DNA of 64,000 bases, from positions 868,001-932,000 of the forward strand of contig JAXGMA010000001.1 in assembly GCA_040768905.1 (NCBI GenBank). The letters run 5' to 3'. Source of the stretch: SZUA-584 sp040768905. GTDB lineage: Bacteria; Bacillota; Clostridia; Christensenellales; SZUA-584. Of the stretch, positions 39,522 to 49,414 are shown piece after piece. The first letter of the stretch is position 1. Every line of letters starts with the position of its first letter. The position numbers and the translations under genes were made by a program. The notes beneath the pieces were generated by a model. The model ran no database searches. It was given only the letters and a program-made list of their open reading frames with translations, and was not told the DNA's origin.

Positions 39522-41367
39522 ACATGACCTCGCTCATCTGTACTTCGATATTGTTAACATAAACGCGTACTGTTTTGCTGCCTCCTGTCAGGCTTAAAAT
39601 ATCACGGACTACAGGGAACATCCCTTCCTGCTCAATCTGTGTCTCAAAGACAACAAAATTGACAATTACATCTTCTATTTGTGTTTCGAGCACGATGCTG
39701 ACCCTTGAATCTTTGTCTGGGATATCAAGATGCGCATAAAAGGTGCCATGATAGGGCTTCTCCTTATAAGCGCTGATCCAAAGATCTATACGTGTCGTAA
39801 ACGGCGTGGGCGCACCCTGAATGCTGCTTTGTTCAAGCACTGTGCCATCCTGACTGGTGCTATCTTCATCCTCGTATACGAAGCATGAAAGAAACCCCAA
39901 TTCGTTGAGCTGCAAAACAGCCTGCTGCACCGGAAGGCCTGCCAGCTGCGGCATGGCAGCACCGGGCGCAACGGCTTCGCCGGACACGATCAGCGTGACG
40001 GAGTCACCCTCAGCAATGATGATGTCTTCGGCAGGTATATAAGAGATCACAGTTCCCTCCGGAAACTCTTCGCTGAATTCATAGATGATCTCTTCGAGGA
40101 GCAATCCCATTTCCTGCAAGATGGCTTGCGCTTCTTCCAACTGGATACCGGTAAGATCGGGCATCGTCAGGCCGGCGGAGCCGGACGATACGGTCAGTGT
40201 CACGGTGTCGCCGCGCATGCCCATTTCTTCCGGAGCAGGCGTTTGGGCAATCACATAGCCTTCTTCCGTGGTTTCGCTGAAATCATACAGCAATTCTATA
40301 GAAAACCCCATCCTGCTGAGCACTGTTGTGGCGTATTCCAGATCCCGTCCGATCATATCAGGAACAGACAGTATCCTTTGCCCCGGGGATAAAAACAAGC
40401 TGATACCAAAAGTTGCACCGATTGCAAGCGCTGCAATCAGAAAAACGAGAACAATGATTTTGATGGTCTTTTGCTTTTTGTGATCTTGCGGGCTTATGTA
40501 AGTTTTCTTTTTATTTGATGAATGAGGGATATCTACAAATTCACCGCTTGGGTCAACCAACGCACGCGTCAGATCCTGCTTGAGGGCATCAGCAGTTCTG
40601 TATCGGTCTTTGCGGTTTTTACTGGTCGCTTTCAAGACGATGTTGCTCAACGAAGCGCTGACCGAGGGGTTGATTTCTGACGGAGGCCTTAACTGTTCAT
40701 TTATATGCTTGAGCGCGACGGATACAGTCTGTTCACCGGTATGGGGAAGCTCACCTGTCAGCATTTCATAAAGCAGGATACCCAGAGAATATATATCAGA
40801 ACGTGCGTCAATAGCTTCATTGCGCGCCTGCTCCGGTGATATATAATACACTGATCCCATGACCTGTTTTTCCATTTGCTGTTTTGTCGTGTTGATGCTT
40901 TTTGCTATACCAAAATCGGTCAATTTGGCGTTGTTTTCTTTGTCAAGCAAGATATTCTGCGGTTTGATGTCACGGTGGATGATACCATGTTTGTGTGCAG
41001 CAGACAAAGCAGCACAGATCTGAATGGCAATAAGCAGCGCATCCTTTTCGTCCAAAGCTCCTTTTTGCTCGATCAATGATTTTAATGTCGAGCCTTCAAT
41101 ATAATCCATTACCATGTAATAATCGCCTTCATCGCAACCAATATCACGGACCCGGACGATATTCTCATGGTCAAGCATAAAAGCAGATTCTGCTTCTTTT
41201 TTAAAACGCCTTACATAATCCGCGTTTGTGCAGAATTTTTCTTTCAGCATTTTTACGGCCACATACGTATTGGTCTTCATGCAATAAGCCTTGTAAATAT
41301 AGGCCATGCCGCCAGAATCGATGGCTTTGATGATTTCATATCTGTCGCCCAACACCCGCCCGTTCAT
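39511..41367 (-). CDS. prkC: PASTA-domain Ser/Thr protein kinase
   Basis: A 618-residue membrane kinase that senses muropeptides and triggers growth or spore germination. The kinase domain (1-270) has AVKMLKE, HRDIKPQNILLD and DFGIAKS. A transmembrane segment (about 300-322) is followed by three PASTA repeats (about 335-400, 402-468 and 470-537), each beginning with a P-x-L/M-x-G turn, and a C-terminal beta domain of about 80 residues. It overlaps its phosphatase gene prpC. The pair is conserved in Bacillota. Confidence 0.96.
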   Translation of the reverse strand: MNGRVLGDRYEIIKAIDSGGMAYIYKAYCMKTNTYVAVKMLKEKFCTNADYVRRFKKEAESAFMLDHENIVRVRDIGCDEGDYYMVMDYIEGSTLKSLIEQKGALDEKDALLIAIQICAALSAAHKHGIIHRDIKPQNILLDKENNAKLTDFGIAKSINTTKQQMEKQVMGSVYYISPEQARNEAIDARSDIYSLGILLYEMLTGELPHTGEQTVSVALKHINEQLRPPSEINPSVSASLSNIVLKATSKNRKDRYRTADALKQDLTRALVDPSGEFVDIPHSSNKKKTYISPQDHKKQKTIKIIVLVFLIAALAIGATFGISLFLSPGQRILSVPDMIGRDLEYATTVLSRMGFSIELLYDFSETTEEGYVIAQTPAPEEMGMRGDTVTLTVSSGSAGLTMPDLTGIQLEEAQAILQEMGLLLEEIIYEFSEEFPEGTVISYIPAEDIIIAEGDSVTLIVSGEAVAPGAAMPQLAGLPVQQAVLQLNELGFLSCFVYEDEDSTSQDGTVLEQSSIQGAPTPFTTRIDLWISAYKEKPYHGTFYAHLDIPDKDSRVSIVLETQIEDVIVNFVVFETQIEQEGMFPVVRDILSLTGGSKTVRVYVNNIEVQMSEVMFVG

Positions 41368-42089
41368 TTTTTGCCTCCGGGTAAAACAGCCAATGCCACG
41401 CTGATATTATCATAACCGCCTGCGGCCAGCGCAGCATCGATCAGGCGTTGAGCCGCTGTATGAACAGAAGTTTTAAGGATATCCGCAATCATTGAGTCAG
41501 AAACCAAGCCAAAAAGACCGTCAGTACAAAGCAGTACAACATCACCGCACTTAAGATCGGTTTGATAGATATCAGCTTTTACTCTTTTTTCTGATCCCAA
41601 CGCACGCAAAATGATATTTTTCTGCGGATGCGATGCGGCATCCTCCTGTGATATAAGCCCGCTGTCCACAAGCCTTTGTACATACGAATGGTCATGGGTG
41701 ATCTGTGAAAGCGACCCGTTGCTGAATAAATAAGCACGGGAATCCCCGACATGTCCAATAAGCAATCGGTGTCCGCAAAATACAGCCAGAGTCGCCGTCG
41801 TGCCCATGCCTTTCATTTGCGGACAATCGTTCGATTTATGATAAATGTTTGTATTTGCGAGTGAAAATATTTTTTTAACGGTATTTTCGTTTGCTTCTTC
41901 GGGAGATATTGGTTCAAGCGAGGTTCTGGCCGTCTCCAAAAAAATCCCGCTTGCGACCTCGCCGGCACTATGGCCGCCCATGCCATCAGCCACGAGTGCA
42001 TAATAACCGCTTTCATCTTGCGGGATATATACACAATCCTGATTGGTGCGCCGTATGTTGCCAATATGTGTTTCCGCAAAAAATTTCAT
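41364..42089 (-). CDS. prpC: PP2C-type Ser/Thr protein phosphatase
   Basis: A 241-residue PPM phosphatase that reverses PrkC phosphorylation. Metal-binding aspartates are in ALVADGMGGHSAGE near 32, GHVGDSRAYL near 112, CTDGLFGLV near 190 and GGYDNISVAL near 228. RTNQD near the start is also conserved. It overlaps rlmN and prkC by four bases each. Confidence 0.96.
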   Translation of the reverse strand: MKFFAETHIGNIRRTNQDCVYIPQDESGYYALVADGMGGHSAGEVASGIFLETARTSLEPISPEEANENTVKKIFSLANTNIYHKSNDCPQMKGMGTTATLAVFCGHRLLIGHVGDSRAYLFSNGSLSQITHDHSYVQRLVDSGLISQEDAASHPQKNIILRALGSEKRVKADIYQTDLKCGDVVLLCTDGLFGLVSDSMIADILKTSVHTAAQRLIDAALAAGGYDNISVALAVLPGGKK

Positions 42090-43099
42090 TTTACCTCTCT
42101 TTGTAGTTTAAGCTGTCCGCATGCGCCTTCAATGTCGCTGCCGAGCGCCCGCCTGACCGTTGCGCTTTTCCCCGCTTTGCATAGAGACGCGGCAAACGCA
42201 TGTGTCTGTGCAGTATTTGGCGGCGTAAAGTGATCAGCGCAGATCATCGGCGTATTAAGCGGTATGACATTCACATGACAATGAAGGCCGGCCAGCGCAT
42301 TTTTGAGCGCTAAAACATCGTCTTGTGAATCATTAAAGCCTTTGATCAGCGTATATTCTATTATAATGCGTCGGCCGGTTTTTTTAAAGTATCCTTTTGC
42401 GGCGCTGATGATCTGATTAACCGTATACGCATTGGCCACAGGCATGATACGCCTGCGCTTCTCATCTGTGGCCGCATGAAGCGAGATGCACAGCGTCACC
42501 GCCAATCCTTCATTCGCAAGCTTTTTTATGCCGGGCACGAGCCCGCATGTGGAGAGCGAAATGTGGCGCATACCTATGCCCAGGCTTTTTGTCAGTAAAC
42601 GGATAAATCCCATCACGTTGTTATAATTATCAAGCGGCTCGCCGCTGCCCATCAACACAACGTTCCCGATCTCGCCGTCAAGGCGCGCCGCGATCCATTC
42701 GCTGAGCATTTCATACGTGCTTAGATTACGCTCAAGGCCGTCTTTGCCGGAAGCACAAAAAACACAGCCCATACGGCAGCCAAGCTGTGTGGATACGCAC
42801 AGCGTGCGTCCGTGATGGTACTGCATTGAAACGCATTCGACAAGCCCGCCCTCGGGAAGGCTCAAAAGGTATTTGATTGTACCGTCCGCAGAAACGTTTC
42901 TTTCAGAAACCTGTGCATAGCCCTCGAATGCATATGTATTTAGTTTTTCCCGAAGCGTTTTTTTAAGATTGGTCATCTCATCAAAACGAACGCCCTTAAA
43001 GAGCCATTCGCGCAGTTGTTTTGCCGTATAGGGCTTCTCCCCCAACTCAACGAGAAATTCTTCAAGCTGTGCTAGATCCATGGTTAATAAATTTTTCAT
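42086..43099 (-). CDS. rlmN: 23S rRNA/tRNA adenine C2-methyltransferase
   Basis: A radical SAM enzyme methylating A2503 of 23S rRNA and A37 of some tRNAs. The 4Fe-4S motif C-x3-C-x2-C is in GCRMGCVFCASG near 107-118. LMGSGEPLDNYNNV near 150 and STCGLVPGI near 185 are RlmN signatures. The methyl-carrying C-terminal cysteine is near 318 (SLCKAG). The 337-residue length is normal. It overlaps rsmB and prpC. Confidence 0.96.
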   Translation of the reverse strand: MKNLLTMDLAQLEEFLVELGEKPYTAKQLREWLFKGVRFDEMTNLKKTLREKLNTYAFEGYAQVSERNVSADGTIKYLLSLPEGGLVECVSMQYHHGRTLCVSTQLGCRMGCVFCASGKDGLERNLSTYEMLSEWIAARLDGEIGNVVLMGSGEPLDNYNNVMGFIRLLTKSLGIGMRHISLSTCGLVPGIKKLANEGLAVTLCISLHAATDEKRRRIMPVANAYTVNQIISAAKGYFKKTGRRIIIEYTLIKGFNDSQDDVLALKNALAGLHCHVNVIPLNTPMICADHFTPPNTAQTHAFAASLCKAGKSATVRRALGSDIEGACGQLKLQREVK

Positions 43100-44358
43100 T
43101 TTTTCACCATCACCGCATAAAAGAAACCGTCAGAACCGCACAAGTGCGGATATAAAGAAACAGGTTTTGCTGCAATATCAAAATCAGAGTTTTTGCTCAA
43201 AAAGCTGCTCAGCACATCCTCGTTCTCTTCTTTGTTTATAGAGCATGTCATATAGGCAAGTTTTCCGCCTTTTTTGACATAGGAGGAGCAGGCGGACAGT
43301 ATGCTGCTTTGCAGGGAGGCCAGCTGCGTGATATCATGAGGTTTGCGCGCATAACGTACATCAGGGCTATGTGCCATCAGTCCCATTGCGCTGCAGGGTG
43401 CATCAATCAGCACGGTGTCAAAGCTTTCTGCAAACGAAGCATCAAAAACAGCGGCATCACGCGTTTGTACCTTGGCAAAAACGCCAAGCCTGTCAAAGTT
43501 TTTACGCATCATTTCTGTGCGGTGCTTATGCACATCCCAGGCAGTGATTTGAAGATCTCCCTCTGCAAGTGCAGCGGCATATGCACTTTTTCCGCCGGGT
43601 GCAGCGCAGCAGTCCAGCAGCTTGTCCCCTTTTTTGATATCCAAAGCCTTCACGGCGTGCATGGCACTCTCTGACTGAACCGCAAGCCAGCCGTTTTTAA
43701 AAAGATCGGAATCTTCAATATCCGTAAAGCTTTTCAACGCATATCCGCCGTACTCGCCGCTTTTTTCAAATTCAAGCTGTCGCGCAATAAGTTCGCTTTC
43801 AAATTGGTGCGTGTCTGTTTTCAGGGTGTTCATCCGCACATGCGTAGAGATAGGGGCCTTCGCGCTCAGCAGTTTTTCTGTAAATCCAAACCCGAAGTCG
43901 GCAATGTATTTTTCACAGATCCATAGCGGATAGCTGTATAAAACAGAGAGCGCTTTGGCCGTCTCTCCCGAAGGATATACAATGTGATCTTTGCTCCGAT
44001 CAAGTGCACGCAGCACGGCATTGACAAAGCCGGCGACCTGCGGTTTTCTTTTTTTGATGAGAAAAACACTTTCGCTGACGGCAGCATGGCTTTGTGTCTG
44101 CAGAAAAAGAAGCTGGCATGCACCAAGACGAAGAATGTTGCGGGTTATGCTGTGTACACGTGCAGTTTTTATGAAACAGTCCAGCGCATAATCTATTCTC
44201 AACAGATTTTCCAACGTTGTCCGCACGAGCAGAGAAGCAAAACGCCTGTCTTTTAAGGTCATGTCTTTTGGGATGTGTGATTTGAGTGCAAGCGATGTGT
44301 ATGCGCCGTCGCGCAAAACGGCTGTAAGGGCATTGAGAGCCGCAAGACGTGCGTTCAT
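43096..44358 (-). CDS. rsmB: 16S rRNA cytosine-967 C5-methyltransferase
   Basis: A 420-residue protein with an N-terminal NusB-like RNA-binding domain (about 1-140) and a C-terminal SAM-dependent methyltransferase. The SAM loop is DCCAAPGGKSAYAAAL near 245. The two catalytic cysteines are in DAPCSAMGL near 315 and YMTCSINKEEN near 370. The ATG at 44358, overlapping the fmt stop as TGATG with AGGTG upstream, is preferred over a start 17 codons earlier. Confidence 0.95.
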   Translation of the reverse strand: MNARLAALNALTAVLRDGAYTSLALKSHIPKDMTLKDRRFASLLVRTTLENLLRIDYALDCFIKTARVHSITRNILRLGACQLLFLQTQSHAAVSESVFLIKKRKPQVAGFVNAVLRALDRSKDHIVYPSGETAKALSVLYSYPLWICEKYIADFGFGFTEKLLSAKAPISTHVRMNTLKTDTHQFESELIARQLEFEKSGEYGGYALKSFTDIEDSDLFKNGWLAVQSESAMHAVKALDIKKGDKLLDCCAAPGGKSAYAAALAEGDLQITAWDVHKHRTEMMRKNFDRLGVFAKVQTRDAAVFDASFAESFDTVLIDAPCSAMGLMAHSPDVRYARKPHDITQLASLQSSILSACSSYVKKGGKLAYMTCSINKEENEDVLSSFLSKNSDFDIAAKPVSLYPHLCGSDGFFYAVMVKK

Positions 44359-45296
44359 CAAGGCGCACCTGAAATATCGAACATTTTTGCGGGAAGCTTT
44401 CTTCCGCAAAAGAAATCACAGGCCGGCATGCGTTTGCAGCATGGCGCCTGAATCTCCAAGATACGCAGCAGGCCTTCGCCGGTGCCGGCTAGCAGCCCGG
44501 TTTTAACATCGGCACAGACGATCTCTCCGGGTTTGGCGTCGCCTTCTGCCGCCTCCGCACTCCAGATCTTCATTGGCTGGCCTTCCATATGTGCCGCTGC
44601 GCCCATAAAAGGGTCGAGTGCACGCACAAGGTTCGCGATCTCCCTCGCGCTTTTATTCCAATTGATCTGCCCGTGCTTTTTTGAAAGCGGCGGAAAATAA
44701 CTCGACTGCGTTTCATCCTGCGGTGTACGGGTGGCAGAACCGTCCTTTATCGCCTCGAGTGCATCACAAAGAACGCCTGCCCCAAGAACCGCCAGCTTTC
44801 TATAGAGCATGCCTCCTGTTGTTTTTTCATCTATATCCAGGGCAGACGACATGATGATATCTCCTGTATCAAGCCATTCATCCATATACATGATGGTGAT
44901 GCCTGTCTGACTTTCGCCGTTGATGATGGCCCACTGTATGGGTGCTGCGCCGCGGTATTTGGGAAGAAGCGACGCATGTACGTTGATGCAGCCAAATCGC
45001 GGGATATCCAGTATCTCTTTAGATAATATCTGCCCGAAAGCCGCCGTGACGATCATATCGGGCGCAAGATCGGCGATGGCGGCAACACCTTCAGCGCTTT
45101 TGATTTTTTCAAATTGAAAGACGGGTATTCCGTATTTCAGCGCAAATTGCTTAACGGTCGGCGCGCAAACCTTGTGGCCGCGGCCGCTCTTTCTGTCCGG
45201 CTGCGTGAATACGGCCGCGATCTCATATTGATCATCTTTAAGCTGCGCTAAGCTTGGCACGGCAAATTCGGGCGTACCCATAAAAACGATTCTCAT
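44358..45296 (-). CDS. fmt: Methionyl-tRNA formyltransferase
   Basis: Formylates initiator Met-tRNA. The 312-residue protein has the Rossmann start MGTPEFAVPSL, the folate and catalytic region INVHASLLPKYRGAAPIQWAI near 105-125 (Asn, His) and DTGDII near 145. The C-terminal tRNA-binding OB domain is about 205-310. It overlaps the def stop by four bases, coupling formylation and deformylation genes. Confidence 0.96.
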   Translation of the reverse strand: MRIVFMGTPEFAVPSLAQLKDDQYEIAAVFTQPDRKSGRGHKVCAPTVKQFALKYGIPVFQFEKIKSAEGVAAIADLAPDMIVTAAFGQILSKEILDIPRFGCINVHASLLPKYRGAAPIQWAIINGESQTGITIMYMDEWLDTGDIIMSSALDIDEKTTGGMLYRKLAVLGAGVLCDALEAIKDGSATRTPQDETQSSYFPPLSKKHGQINWNKSAREIANLVRALDPFMGAAAHMEGQPMKIWSAEAAEGDAKPGEIVCADVKTGLLAGTGEGLLRILEIQAPCCKRMPACDFFCGRKLPAKMFDISGAP

Positions 45297-45748
45297 TGGG
45301 TTTCCTCTATCATTTTATCGACAAATAACACGCCGTCCAGATGATCGATCTCGTGGCAGAACACGCGTGCCATCATTCCGACAACCTCTGTCTTATGGCG
45401 CTTGCCGCGGCGGTCCATGTATGAAACAGTGATCTTTTCCGGCCTTTTGACGCGCCCCCTCGTACCCACGACAGACAAACAGCCTTCTTCCTCTATCATC
45501 TGTTCTTCAGAGGCTTTGTGTATCTTAGGATTGATCAGTTCATAATATTTTTCTTCAAATTCTACGATCGCGATGCGCCGCAAAACGCCGACCTGCGGTG
45601 CAGCAAGGCCAACGCCTTCCTCCACATGCAGCGTTTCCTTCATATCGTCAAGAAGCGTGATGATATGCTTGTTGATCAGCTTGACTTCGCGTGAATTTTT
45701 CCGCAGAGCCTCATTGTCCGTTCCTTTTATGATATCTCTTATCGCCAT
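45293..45748 (-). CDS. def: Peptide deformylase
   Basis: Removes the formyl group from nascent protein N-termini. All three motifs are present in the 151-residue protein: GVGLAAPQVG near 42, EEGCLSV near 87 with the metal cysteine and HEIDHLDG near 130 with both metal histidines. The ATG at 45748 has AAGGAG nine bases upstream and is preferred to the ATG at 45754. Confidence 0.96.
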   Translation of the reverse strand: MAIRDIIKGTDNEALRKNSREVKLINKHIITLLDDMKETLHVEEGVGLAAPQVGVLRRIAIVEFEEKYYELINPKIHKASEEQMIEEEGCLSVVGTRGRVKRPEKITVSYMDRRGKRHKTEVVGMMARVFCHEIDHLDGVLFVDKMIEETQ

Positions 45749-45764
45749 CTGCATTCTCTCCTTA

Positions 45765-48005
45765 CTATATCATGCTCAGCGGATTGATCTCTAAACCGAA
45801 AGAACATTCCCTGTATCTTTTTGTATCCGTATAAATATATAATCTTTTTTTAAGCTGTGCAAGCATTCCGTCGTTGAGCGCTTTTAAAAGTATCTGCCAG
45901 CGCACGCGCCCTTCTATTTTTTTTATCGGTGCTTCACTGACGTCAAACAGCAAAAGCGTATCCATGACATCCTCAAGCTCTTGTTTTAAACCCGATGAAA
46001 AATCCTGACAGGCAGCCCTGACAGCAGCTTCGTTTTTCCCGGTGAACACAAACCGGAAAAAAACAGAGTACGGCGGAAGCAGCGTGCTGCGGCGGACACG
46101 CATCTCCTCATCGAAAAAGCCCTTGTAATCATGCGCCTTCGCATATTTTATGGCGTAATGCTCCGGACAGTACGTCTGAATGACAACTTTTCCGGTGTCC
46201 TTGCGTCCTGCACGCCCGGCAACCTGTTCAAGCAGCTGAAACGTTTTTTCCGGGCTGCGGTAATCAGGGATAAAAAGCGAATTGTCAGCAGCCACCACCC
46301 CCACCAGTGAGACGCGGGAAAAATCAAGCCCCTTGGCTATCATCTGCGTGCCAATCAGGATATCCGCCTCTCCGCTCTTAAAGCGTTCATAAATATTCTT
46401 ATGCGCATCTTTGCCGCGCGTGGTGTCAAGATCCATGCGCAATACGCGTGCGTCCGGAAACCGCGCCTTAGTTTGTTCTTCGACCTGCTGCGTGCCGATC
46501 CCAAAGTGTTTCAGGTACGGTTTGGCGCACTGCGGGCAGACGCTGTGCAACGGGCGTGAACGTCCGCAATAGTGACAAATTAGCGCTCCCCTAGTTGCAT
46601 GGTATGTCAAGGTCACTTCACAGCAGCTGCAGTATTCCACATGTCCGCATGCGCGGCACATCACGAAAGTTGAGTAACCGCGCCTGTTTATAAACAGCAT
46701 CACCTGACGGTTGTTTAAGAGCGCTTCTCTCATTTCATTATACAAAAGACCAGAAAAAATTGTTCTGTTTCCTTTGGTGATCTCATCCCGCATATCCGCA
46801 ATTTCGACACTGGGCAGCTGCAGGCCGAAAAGACGGCAAGGCATCTCTATAAGCGTGTAGATACCGTTTTTTGCTTTGATATAGCTTTCAACAGAAGGCG
46901 TTGCAGATGCAAACACAAGCGAACAATTTTCAATACCTGCACGCATCCGTGCGATCTCGTGCGCCGTATATTTGGGGTGTGTATCGGATTTATAGCTGGT
47001 TTCATGCTCTTCGTCAATGATGATGACCCCGATATCGGCAAGCGGCGCGAAAACGGCTGAACGCGCACCAATAACGACTCTTGCCTTTCCGGTCGCCATG
47101 CGTTTCCATTCTTCATAGCGTTCGCGTGCAGTCAGTGTGGAATGGTAAACAGCCGTATCATATCCAATGCGGCGGGCAAACATCTCCACGAGCTGAGGTG
47201 TCAGAGATATTTCAGGCACGAGAACTATAGCGCTTTTGCCGCGTGCAAGACAATCGCGCACAATGCTGATATACACTTCGGTTTTTCCGCTCCCCGTCAC
47301 ACCGTGCAGCAGATATTTCCCCGGTACATTGAGTATCTTTTCAGCCGTGCTTTTTTGATCATCAGTGAGCTCAAAATCCTGTTCTGTCCGGTGTTCTTCC
47401 GCGGCACGCTGCGTTTTGACTTTTTGTAGCTTAAGCAGCCCTTTGCGGACGAGTGCATCACGCGCGGCGGCACTGCCGGGCAGCAAAGCATTTAAAGCAT
47501 CCGTCCTGACGCGTCTTGCTCCATGCATGTATTCAAGCACAGCGAGCTGTTTCGGCGCTTTTATCCTGCCGTCTGCCGTTTTGAGAGACTCAAGCGCATC
47601 TTCGTATTGTACATCTGAAAGCGAAAAAACAATATCGTGCACGTATTTGTCCTTGATACGTCCGCCGCGCATCTGCGCAGGAAACATCAAACGCAGCGCC
47701 GCCGCCAGCGTCGTATGATAAAAACGGCGCATGAGTGCAGCAAGCCGTATCTGACCTTCCGTGAAAGCCGCGAACTCAGACAGTACTTCCGTGATACTCT
47801 TCAGTGCGTTTTCCGGATAGCTGCATGTTTGGGACAGCCCTATGATATAGCCTTCGCGCAGCGCATTGGATTGACCGAAAGGAACGCGCACACGATAACC
47901 GACAGACAACTTGATATCTTCTGGAACAAGATACTCAAAGACCCTGTCCACTTCAGAATGGACGATATCGACAATCACTTTTGCGTATAAAGATTTATTT
48001 TGCAT
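45765..48005 (-). CDS. priA: Primosomal replication protein N' (PriA helicase)
   Basis: A 746-residue helicase that restarts collapsed forks. Walker A is GVTGSGKTEVY near 240, the DEEH box is IIDEEHETSY, and a zinc-binding cysteine array spans CRACGHVEYCSCCEVT to CPQC near 460-500. GRAGRKDTGKV follows near 565. The true start is probably ATG 48005 (MQNKSLYAK), which overlaps the coaBC end by 11 bases. A further 51 in-frame upstream codons look like coaBC shadow. No ribosome binding site is evident, so coupling to coaBC is likely. Confidence 0.95.
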   Translation of the reverse strand: MQNKSLYAKVIVDIVHSEVDRVFEYLVPEDIKLSVGYRVRVPFGQSNALREGYIIGLSQTCSYPENALKSITEVLSEFAAFTEGQIRLAALMRRFYHTTLAAALRLMFPAQMRGGRIKDKYVHDIVFSLSDVQYEDALESLKTADGRIKAPKQLAVLEYMHGARRVRTDALNALLPGSAAARDALVRKGLLKLQKVKTQRAAEEHRTEQDFELTDDQKSTAEKILNVPGKYLLHGVTGSGKTEVYISIVRDCLARGKSAIVLVPEISLTPQLVEMFARRIGYDTAVYHSTLTARERYEEWKRMATGKARVVIGARSAVFAPLADIGVIIIDEEHETSYKSDTHPKYTAHEIARMRAGIENCSLVFASATPSVESYIKAKNGIYTLIEMPCRLFGLQLPSVEIADMRDEITKGNRTIFSGLLYNEMREALLNNRQVMLFINRRGYSTFVMCRACGHVEYCSCCEVTLTYHATRGALICHYCGRSRPLHSVCPQCAKPYLKHFGIGTQQVEEQTKARFPDARVLRMDLDTTRGKDAHKNIYERFKSGEADILIGTQMIAKGLDFSRVSLVGVVAADNSLFIPDYRSPEKTFQLLEQVAGRAGRKDTGKVVIQTYCPEHYAIKYAKAHDYKGFFDEEMRVRRSTLLPPYSVFFRFVFTGKNEAAVRAACQDFSSGLKQELEDVMDTLLLFDVSEAPIKKIEGRVRWQILLKALNDGMLAQLKKRLYIYTDTKRYRECSFGLEINPLSMI

Positions 48006-49197
48006 GGTTTGAGCGGTAGAGTTCAAACAGGATATCGACGATCTGGCTGGCCAGCACCGTTTTTTCTTCGCTGCCAAGATCGGCTTTTTTCCCGTCACTG
48101 AAAAACAAAATGATATTATTCTTATCAGAACCAAAACCTTCGCCAGGTATGGACACATCGTTTAATGCGATCACATCGAGATTTTTAGAAACAAGCTTTG
48201 CCTTCGCGTTTACTTCAAGGTTTTCTGTTTCCGCGGCGAACCCCATGATGATCTGCTTTGGCCCTTTTTGCCTGCCAAGCGCTACCAGTATATCCTGTGT
48301 GCGGATCAGTTCAACGGTCATTTCATCGCTTTTCTTTATTTTTTGCGGTTGATACTCCTTTGGCGCAAAGTCAGCAACGGCAGCAGCCATCACGATGATA
48401 TCAGCTGATGGCAGCAGAGTCTGCATCTGATCGGCCATTTCCGCGGCCGAATCAGCAAAAACAGTGCGTGTTTTTGGCGGAGGGCTGATAGATACAGGCC
48501 CTGACACGAGCGTGACATCAGCACCGCGCTTTTGGGCAGCCTGTGCGATCGCATAACCCATTTTGCCTGACGAACAATTTGACAAATACCGAACAGGGTC
48601 GATCATCTCGCGTGTCGGCCCTGCTGAGACCAGCATGCGGATGCCGTGCATGTCACGCTGCGCAGCAAGTACGCTGTGCATGAATCCGAGAATCTCTTCG
48701 GGCTCTTTCATACGGCCTGCGCCGGTATCACCGCAAGCAAGCATGCCTTCGCCCGTATCCATCACATGGTAATTGCGTTTTTTTAACAGCAGCAAATTGT
48801 GCTGAGTTGCGGGATCCCTGTACATTTCATGATTCATTGCAGACGAGAATATGACTGGGCATGTGGCAGCCAGCAGTGTGGTCGTCAGCATGTCGTCGGC
48901 AAGGCCGTGTGCGGCTTTTGCGATGATATCGGCCGTTGCAGGGGCGACGATCATTACATCAGCCTTTTTGGCCAGCGCGACATGATTGACGTTATATTCT
49001 TCGGTTCTGTCAAAAGCGTCCGTTAAAACGGCGTTTCCGGTCAATGTTTCGAAGGTAATCGGGCCGACAAAATGGTGCGCGTTTTTGGTCATCAGCACAT
49101 GCACGTCACAGCCTTGCCTGTGAAGCAGACTAACAAGGTATGCCGTTTTGTATGCGGCGATGCCACCCGACACGCCTACAACGACAGTCAGCGCCAT
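47995..49197 (-). CDS. coaBC: Bifunctional CoaBC (PPC synthetase/decarboxylase)
   Basis: Makes 4'-phosphopantetheine from 4'-phosphopantothenate and cysteine in coenzyme A synthesis. The N-terminal FMN decarboxylase (about 1-180) has GVSGGIAAYKTAYL and the SAMNHEMY loop. The C-terminal synthetase (about 190-400) has SAGPTREMIDPVRYLSNCSSG in outline and MAAAVADFAPK. The ATG at 49197 gives a 400-residue protein that starts as the family does, three bases before the rpoZ stop. Confidence 0.95.
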   Translation of the reverse strand: MALTVVVGVSGGIAAYKTAYLVSLLHRQGCDVHVLMTKNAHHFVGPITFETLTGNAVLTDAFDRTEEYNVNHVALAKKADVMIVAPATADIIAKAAHGLADDMLTTTLLAATCPVIFSSAMNHEMYRDPATQHNLLLLKKRNYHVMDTGEGMLACGDTGAGRMKEPEEILGFMHSVLAAQRDMHGIRMLVSAGPTREMIDPVRYLSNCSSGKMGYAIAQAAQKRGADVTLVSGPVSISPPPKTRTVFADSAAEMADQMQTLLPSADIIVMAAAVADFAPKEYQPQKIKKSDEMTVELIRTQDILVALGRQKGPKQIIMGFAAETENLEVNAKAKLVSKNLDVIALNDVSIPGEGFGSDKNNIILFFSDGKKADLGSEEKTVLASQIVDILFELYRSNHAK

Positions 49198-49201
49198 GGA
49201 T

Positions 49202-49402
49202 TCAGCCTTCGTCCGGTGAAATATAAGTGATCTTTTCGCTGAATATTTCTGCCGCAGCCTGAGACACAGGGTTTTGCTCATGCTTTTCTGTCAGCGGTTC
49301 TGCTCCGTCCACGAGCTGGCGCGCTCTTTTTGCGGATTCGATCACCAGCGTGTATCTGCAATCCACCTTATTCATAAGCTCACTGATTCCTGGGTACATC
49401 AT
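49202..49402 (-). CDS. rpoZ: RNA polymerase subunit omega
   Basis: A 66-residue subunit that helps fold and assemble beta-prime. It starts MMYPGISELMNKVDCRYTLVI and continues with SAKRARQLV, the conserved omega helix. Its place between gmk and coaBC is the usual one. GAGGAG lies about eight bases before the ATG. Confidence 0.93.
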   Translation of the reverse strand: MMYPGISELMNKVDCRYTLVIESAKRARQLVDGAEPLTEKHEQNPVSQAAAEIFSEKITYISPDEG

Positions 49403-49414
49403 ATCTAAATCTCC